DNA from: Oscillospiraceae bacterium
GTDB lineage: Bacteria > Bacillota > Clostridia > Oscillospirales > Acutalibacteraceae
Assembly: GCA_003514385.1 (NCBI GenBank)
Contig: DOQR01000008.1
Coordinates: 101,146-165,145 of the forward strand
Length of the DNA: 64,000 bases
Direction: 5' to 3'
Of this stretch, positions 60,464 to 64,000 are shown one piece after another; the first letter of the stretch is position 1; every line of letters begins with the position of its first letter. The notes below the pieces were generated by a model that worked only from the letters and a program-made list of their open reading frames with translations, was not told the origin of the DNA and did no database searches. Made by a program: the position numbers and the translations under genes.

Positions 60464-60892
60464 TTATCCGATCATATTTTCAATCGCTCTTTCAAACTCC
60501 TCGTTCTGCTCCGGACGGCGCTTCTGCGGACCTTTTATTCTGCCGCCCGCCATGCGAATCTTCTTTGTCTCGTAGCGCGAATTTAGCAGTGCGTCGATGT
60601 TGTCGGGGGTGTATATCAGCCCATTCTGATTGAGCGCTCTCGCTCCGCGGGCAAGGCACATCGCCGCGAGCCCGTAGTCCTGCGTGATTACGATGTCCCC
60701 ACGTTCGAGCAGGTTTACTATCTTGAAGTCGACGCTGTCAGCGCCCTTCGAGACCGTCACGGTCTTTGCGCCCTCGCGCTCAAATATGTGCGATGTGTCG
60801 CATAGAATGAGGCATTCGATTCCGTGTCGCTTTGCCGATTTTATGCATATGTCAACCACCGGACAGCCGTCCGCGTCTATCAGTATTTTCAT
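60464..60892 (-). CDS. YaiI/YqxD family protein (DUF188, NYN-like)
   Basis: 142 residues, likely a PIN/NYN-like nuclease fold of unknown role. It starts MKILIDADGCPVVDICIKSA with the acidic pair typical of the family and later reads DIVITQDYGLAAMCLARGA and GGRIKGPQKRRPEQNE. Its length and start are standard. It is a single gene with a short 5' region. Confidence 0.92.
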   Translation of the reverse strand: MKILIDADGCPVVDICIKSAKRHGIECLILCDTSHIFEREGAKTVTVSKGADSVDFKIVNLLERGDIVITQDYGLAAMCLARGARALNQNGLIYTPDNIDALLNSRYETKKIRMAGGRIKGPQKRRPEQNEEFERAIENMIG

Positions 60893-60983
60893 TTCGTCTC
60901 CTCCCGGGATTGTTTTTTTTGCCGTTTTATGATACCATTAAACAGTATACAACACTATTATACACTTGAAAAGAGGTGCCGCG

Positions 60984-61655
60984 ATGTTCTGCACAAAATG
61001 CGGAGCTGTTGTTGACGAAAAAACCGGTGTCTGCCCGAACTGCGGCGCGTGCGAGCGCGCTGAAGAAAAGGCGGAGAAGCCCGATTCCAAGAAGAAGTTT
61101 CATCTCGGAAAAGCGACAAAGACCGCGAAGAGCTATGCCGTAATATTCTCTGCGTTCATGGTGTTCCCGGCAATGATCTGCACCGTTGTCAATATTCTGA
61201 ACCCCGGCGATAAATTTTGGGCGGGTTATGTCCTCGGCGCTATCGCCGTCGCATGGGTGTTTCTCGTTTTGCCCGTTCTGCGCGTGACTCCCGCACCTGT
61301 GACTGCGGGTATCTGCTTCGTTGTGCTCGCACTCTATCTTCTCTATATCGCAAAAATGCAGGGCGTTATCAGCTGGTATTACAGCTACGCCGTGCCGATT
61401 TGCGCCGTGATATGCGGTATGGTCGCACTGACTACCGGATTGATATCCAAAAAGATAGCCACGGGCATACATATTCCCGCATTGCTCTCCGCCGAAGTCG
61501 GAGCGTTCCTTATCTTTATTGAGATTCTCTGCGATCTCAACGCGCGCGGTCATATCGAACTGCGTTGGTCGCTGATTACAATGTGCGTTTTCGTGTCGAT
61601 ATCCGTCATCTGCGAAGCGGTTGCATATGTTGTCCGCCTCAACGCGAAAAAATGA
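60984..61655 (+). CDS. Zinc-ribbon membrane protein
   Basis: 223 residues. The N-terminal zinc ribbon is FCTKCGAVVDEKTGVCPNCGA (two CxxC, read as two parts of residues 2-22), followed by a Glu/Lys linker and five or six membrane helices (about 47-68, 76-95, 100-118, 130-148, 158-182 and 191-212). Start ATG 60984 after AGAGGTG. Such CPxCG-tailed membrane proteins are common in Clostridia with unknown role. Confidence 0.8.
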   Translation: MFCTKCGAVVDEKTGVCPNCGACERAEEKAEKPDSKKKFHLGKATKTAKSYAVIFSAFMVFPAMICTVVNILNPGDKFWAGYVLGAIAVAWVFLVLPVLRVTPAPVTAGICFVVLALYLLYIAKMQGVISWYYSYAVPICAVICGMVALTTGLISKKIATGIHIPALLSAEVGAFLIFIEILCDLNARGHIELRWSLITMCVFVSISVICEAVAYVVRLNAKK

Positions 61656-61661
61656 GCAAAA

Positions 61662-61697
61662 AAAGAAAGAACTGTATCGAAATACAGTTCTTTCTTT
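61662..61697. terminator. Bidirectional terminator
   Basis: 16-bp stem AAAGAAAGAACTGTAT (61662-61677) with ATACAGTTCTTTCTTT (61682-61697). Confidence 0.88.
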
Positions 61698-61710
61698 CAG
61701 AAAGGTGATC

Positions 61711-61950
61711 TCAGCCGAGAAGCTCTTCGTAAGACATACCGAGAACTTCCGAGATAGCCTTGAGCTCAAAATCGGTAACATAACGAAGCTGACCTTCGAG
61801 CTTGGAAAGGCCCGATGCGTTGAGGTCTATGCCCTTGATCTGGAGCTGAGTCAGCAGATCCTTCTGCTTCATACCCATGCTCTTTCTCTTCTGCTCGATC
61901 TTTGCTCCGACAATGTTTCTGTCTCCGAGTGCCTGCTTTCTGATTCTCAT
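61711..61950 (-). CDS. Small XRE-family DNA-binding regulator (second)
   Basis: 79 residues. Helix-turn-helix: GAKIEQKRKSMGMKQKDLLTQ then ASGLSKLEGQLRYVTDFELK (each within two helices), ending LGMSYEELLG. It is similar in length and third-helix wording to the XRE at 57716. Immediately upstream on its own strand lies the palindrome CCGCCTA-n5-TAGGCGG, a candidate operator or leader hairpin. Confidence 0.85.
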   Translation of the reverse strand: MRIRKQALGDRNIVGAKIEQKRKSMGMKQKDLLTQLQIKGIDLNASGLSKLEGQLRYVTDFELKAISEVLGMSYEELLG

Positions 61951-61972
61951 AACTCCTACCTCCTATATTCTT

Positions 61973-61991
61973 CCGCCTACAATTTAGGCGG
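61973..61991. promoter_or_regulatory. Palindrome upstream of the second XRE gene
   Basis: CCGCCTACAATTTAGGCGG: perfect 7-bp arms, 5-bp spacer, about 25-40 nt before the start. The geometry is identical to the palindrome at the first XRE gene, but the sequence differs. Confidence 0.55.
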
Positions 61992-62313
61992 GCATAGTAA
62001 AATCCGGCGGAATTTTGTCCGCACTGATTTTTACTGGCTTTATTATATCATACGAAAAATTACAATGCAAGAGTTTTTCTTCAGGAATTATAATTTGTTT
62101 ACATTTTGAATGCGATTTGCGCGTTTGGGAAAAATTAACGATAAAAGGCAATAATTTGATAAAAAATGCTGATTTGACGTGAAAAATCGTATAATTTTCA
62201 GAAAAAATAAGGTTGAACGCGATTTTAAAGCGTGATCCCGAAGAGGATTTGCGCCGAAAAATATAAAAGTTTATTTACTGTTTATAAACGATAAAACGAA
62301 AGGACTCTTTCTC
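61992..62313. other. AT-rich spacer between the XRE gene and pncB
   Basis: No gene seen. It should hold the - strand XRE promoter and the + strand pncB promoter. A TATAAT at 62193 lacks a well-spaced -35. GAAAGGA lies before pncB. GTTTAT...ATAAAC near 62270-62290 may be a weak dyad. Confidence 0.4.
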
Positions 62314-63780
62314 ATGGATTCACTCAACTCGTTAAAGGGAAGAAATCTGACTATGCTCGTCGATTTCTATGAAATGACGATGGCCAACGGCTATCTCAAA
62401 AACGGCATGGGGGACACCGTCGCTTATTTCGACATGTTCTTCCGCAAAGTACCCGACGGCGGCGGATATGTCATTATGGCTGGCGTCGAGCAGCTCTGCG
62501 AATATCTCAAGGGACTCAAGTTCACGCCCGAGGATATCGAATATCTTCGCGGCAAGGGATTCTCTGAAGAATTTCTCGATTATCTTGCCGATTTCAAATT
62601 CAGCTGTGATGTTTATGCTGTCCCGGAAGGCACTCCGATATTCCCAGGCGAGCCGATAGTTACCGTCAAAGGACCGATAATTCAGGCTCAGTTCGTGGAG
62701 ACGATGGTGCTTCTGTGCATCAATCATCAGAGTCTTATCGCCACCAAGGCGAACAGAATAGTCCGCGCCGCGCAGGGCAGACCTATAATGGAGTTCGGTT
62801 CGCGCCGCGCCCAGGGCTTTGACGCTGCGATATACGGCGCCCGTGCGGCATATATCGGCGGATGCGCCGGAACCGCCTGCGCCGTTTCGGATATAATGTT
62901 TGGCGTGCCCGCGCTCGGCACCATGGCGCACAGCTGGGTTCAGCTTTTTGACACCGAGCTCGAGGCATTCTGCGCCTATGCCAGGGAGTATCCGGACAAC
63001 TGTGTCCTGCTCGTCGATACCTATAACGCGCTCAAATCCGGCGTGCCCAACGCTATCGAAGCATTCAAACGCGAGCTTCTGCCAAGAGGCTACAGACCCA
63101 AGGGCATCAGATTCGACAGCGGCGATATCGCATACCTTTCACGCAAGGCGCGCAAAATGCTTGACGAAGCCGGCTTTGAGGACTGCACGATAGTCGCCTC
63201 CAATTCGCTCGACGAGTATCTCATCAGAGATATGATCGGTCAGGGTGCAAAGGTTGACTCCTTCGGCGTTGGTGAAAGACTCATAACTTCATCTTCAAGC
63301 CCCGTCCTAGGCGGGGTGTACAAGCTCTGCGCCGTTGAGAAGGACGGCAAGATCTGCCCGAGAATAAAGATAAGCGACAATGTCGCCAAGATATCTACTC
63401 CCTGCTTCAAAAAGCCGTGGAGACTCTTCGACCGCGAGACCGGCAAGGCTATCGCCGACCTCGTGACCCTCAACAACGAAGTCGTCGACGATACGAAGCC
63501 CTATGAACTCTTCGACCCCGACTTCACCTGGAAGAGAAAGATAGTAGAAAACTATGTTGCAAAGCCGCTGACCGTCCAGCTCTTCAAAGAGGGTGAGTGC
63601 GTCTACGAGTGCCCGCCGCTTGATGAGGTGAAGAAGCACTGCGCCGAGCAGATCGACACTCTTTGGGATGAGGTGCTGAGATTCGACAATCCGCATAACT
63701 ATTATGTCGACCTCTCACAGAAACTCTGGGACGAGAAGCAGCGTCTGCTCGCGGAGCACGGAAAGAAGGACGAACAGTGA
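62314..63780 (+). CDS. pncB: Nicotinate phosphoribosyltransferase
   Basis: NAD salvage: nicotinate plus PRPP and ATP gives nicotinate mononucleotide. 488 residues, the long Firmicutes form. Landmarks are LTMLVDFYEMTMANGYL, EFGSRRAQGFDAAIYG, MAHSWVQLFDTE with the phosphorylated His, DTYNALKSGVPNAI and KGIRFDSGDIAYLSRKAR. The C-terminal Cys-rich end is missing, as usual in this branch. The stop overlaps the start of a tiny downstream frame (GTGA). Confidence 0.96.
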   Translation: MDSLNSLKGRNLTMLVDFYEMTMANGYLKNGMGDTVAYFDMFFRKVPDGGGYVIMAGVEQLCEYLKGLKFTPEDIEYLRGKGFSEEFLDYLADFKFSCDVYAVPEGTPIFPGEPIVTVKGPIIQAQFVETMVLLCINHQSLIATKANRIVRAAQGRPIMEFGSRRAQGFDAAIYGARAAYIGGCAGTACAVSDIMFGVPALGTMAHSWVQLFDTELEAFCAYAREYPDNCVLLVDTYNALKSGVPNAIEAFKRELLPRGYRPKGIRFDSGDIAYLSRKARKMLDEAGFEDCTIVASNSLDEYLIRDMIGQGAKVDSFGVGERLITSSSSPVLGGVYKLCAVEKDGKICPRIKISDNVAKISTPCFKKPWRLFDRETGKAIADLVTLNNEVVDDTKPYELFDPDFTWKRKIVENYVAKPLTVQLFKEGECVYECPPLDEVKKHCAEQIDTLWDEVLRFDNPHNYYVDLSQKLWDEKQRLLAEHGKKDEQ

Positions 63781-63869
63781 GCAGAGGATATAAGATATTG
63801 ACCGCGGTGCTTTCACTTGCCGCAACGGCAATTACCGGAGCGATAATGTTCGGAAAGCTCAAAGAATAA
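63777..63869 (+). CDS. Putative 30-residue membrane peptide coupled to pncB
   Basis: Frame starting with GTG that overlaps the pncB stop by 4 nt (GTGA). It encodes a basic lead (SRGYK), one hydrophobic helix (ILTAVLSLAATAITGAIMF) and a charged end (GKLKE). A terminator follows (63883-63915). Coupled translation and the helix favour a real small protein, but it could be chance. Confidence 0.5.
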   Translation: MSRGYKILTAVLSLAATAITGAIMFGKLKE

Positions 63870-63882
63870 TATACATTATATA

Positions 63883-63915
63883 GTGTCGGCAGTAATCTTT
63901 GTGCTCTGCCGGCAC
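63883..63915 (+). terminator. Terminator after pncB
   Basis: 10-bp stem GTGTCGGCAG (63883-63892) with CTGCCGGCAC (63906-63915, one G-T pair), then TTATTTT. Confidence 0.85.
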
Positions 63916-64000
63916 TTATTTTGTATGTACAGCTCGAAACGCCCGGATAAGTGTAAAAGAAGTTAAGAAAAAGGTTAAAAAAGTTGGAAAAAGGTGTTGA

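Overview
The window looks like a chromosomal segment of an anaerobic, spore-forming member of the Clostridia, most likely an Oscillospiraceae/Ruminococcaceae-type gut organism. The basis is gene content: SpoIIE, RicT, a SpoIIQ-like M23 protein, a small 2[4Fe-4S] ferredoxin, AsnA, a HemW-type radical SAM protein, carbohydrate genes, tRNAs with encoded CCA, and moderately GC-rich genes separated by AT-rich spacers. No phage, plasmid, insertion sequence, CRISPR array or rRNA was seen. The assignment is inference from protein families, not a database match.

Layout. 0-8 kb: amino-acid ABC transporter pair, ArsB/NhaD-type permease, hemW, and two tandem paralogous GPH sugar:cation symporters. 8-8.7 kb: a gene-free stretch rich in inverted repeats. 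8.7-22.4 kb: housekeeping genes (M16 peptidase, proB-proA, PHP phosphoesterase, TrhA, MltG, MATE, amidase, YccF, uvrC, and an overlapping rsmD-coaD-coiled-coil run). 22.5-27.2 kb: a propeller/helical-barrel protein divergent from a DapA/NanA-fold enzyme, then glyA. 27.4-32.3 kb: membrane and envelope proteins (large anchored protein, secreted phosphoesterase, SpoIIQ-like M23). 32.4-37.2 kb: a candidate small RNA, then a four-gene Gfo/Idh plus xylose-isomerase-like cluster interrupted by an ABAB tandem repeat. 37.4-41.9 kb: TetR, MMPL exporter and lipoprotein. 42.0-42.2 kb: a second candidate small RNA with C/U-rich loops. 42.2-50.9 kb: small proteins, the yaaO-darA-holB-ricT locus, ferredoxin, a P-loop kinase and spoIIE. 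51-56 kb: alpha-galactosidase translationally coupled to a PI-PLC-like enzyme, divergent from a YfcC transporter. 56-64 kb: MBL hydrolase, two small XRE regulators, two serine tRNAs, SGNH hydrolase, asnA, YaiI, pncB and a 30-codon overlapping ORF.

How the parts fit. Three blocks suggest plant or host glycan scavenging: the GPH symporters, the propeller/aldolase pair, and the galactosidase, YfcC and Gfo/Idh clusters. Promoters of the two symporters and the propeller gene share a GTTGC-n-TTGC element that could be a common operator. Sporulation functions are scattered rather than clustered.

The most novel signals are non-coding. They are two stand-alone structured RNAs (about 42034-42215 on + and 32440-32640 on -) that carry C-rich, anti-Shine-Dalgarno-like unpaired segments, and the alternating repeat array at 33938-34335.
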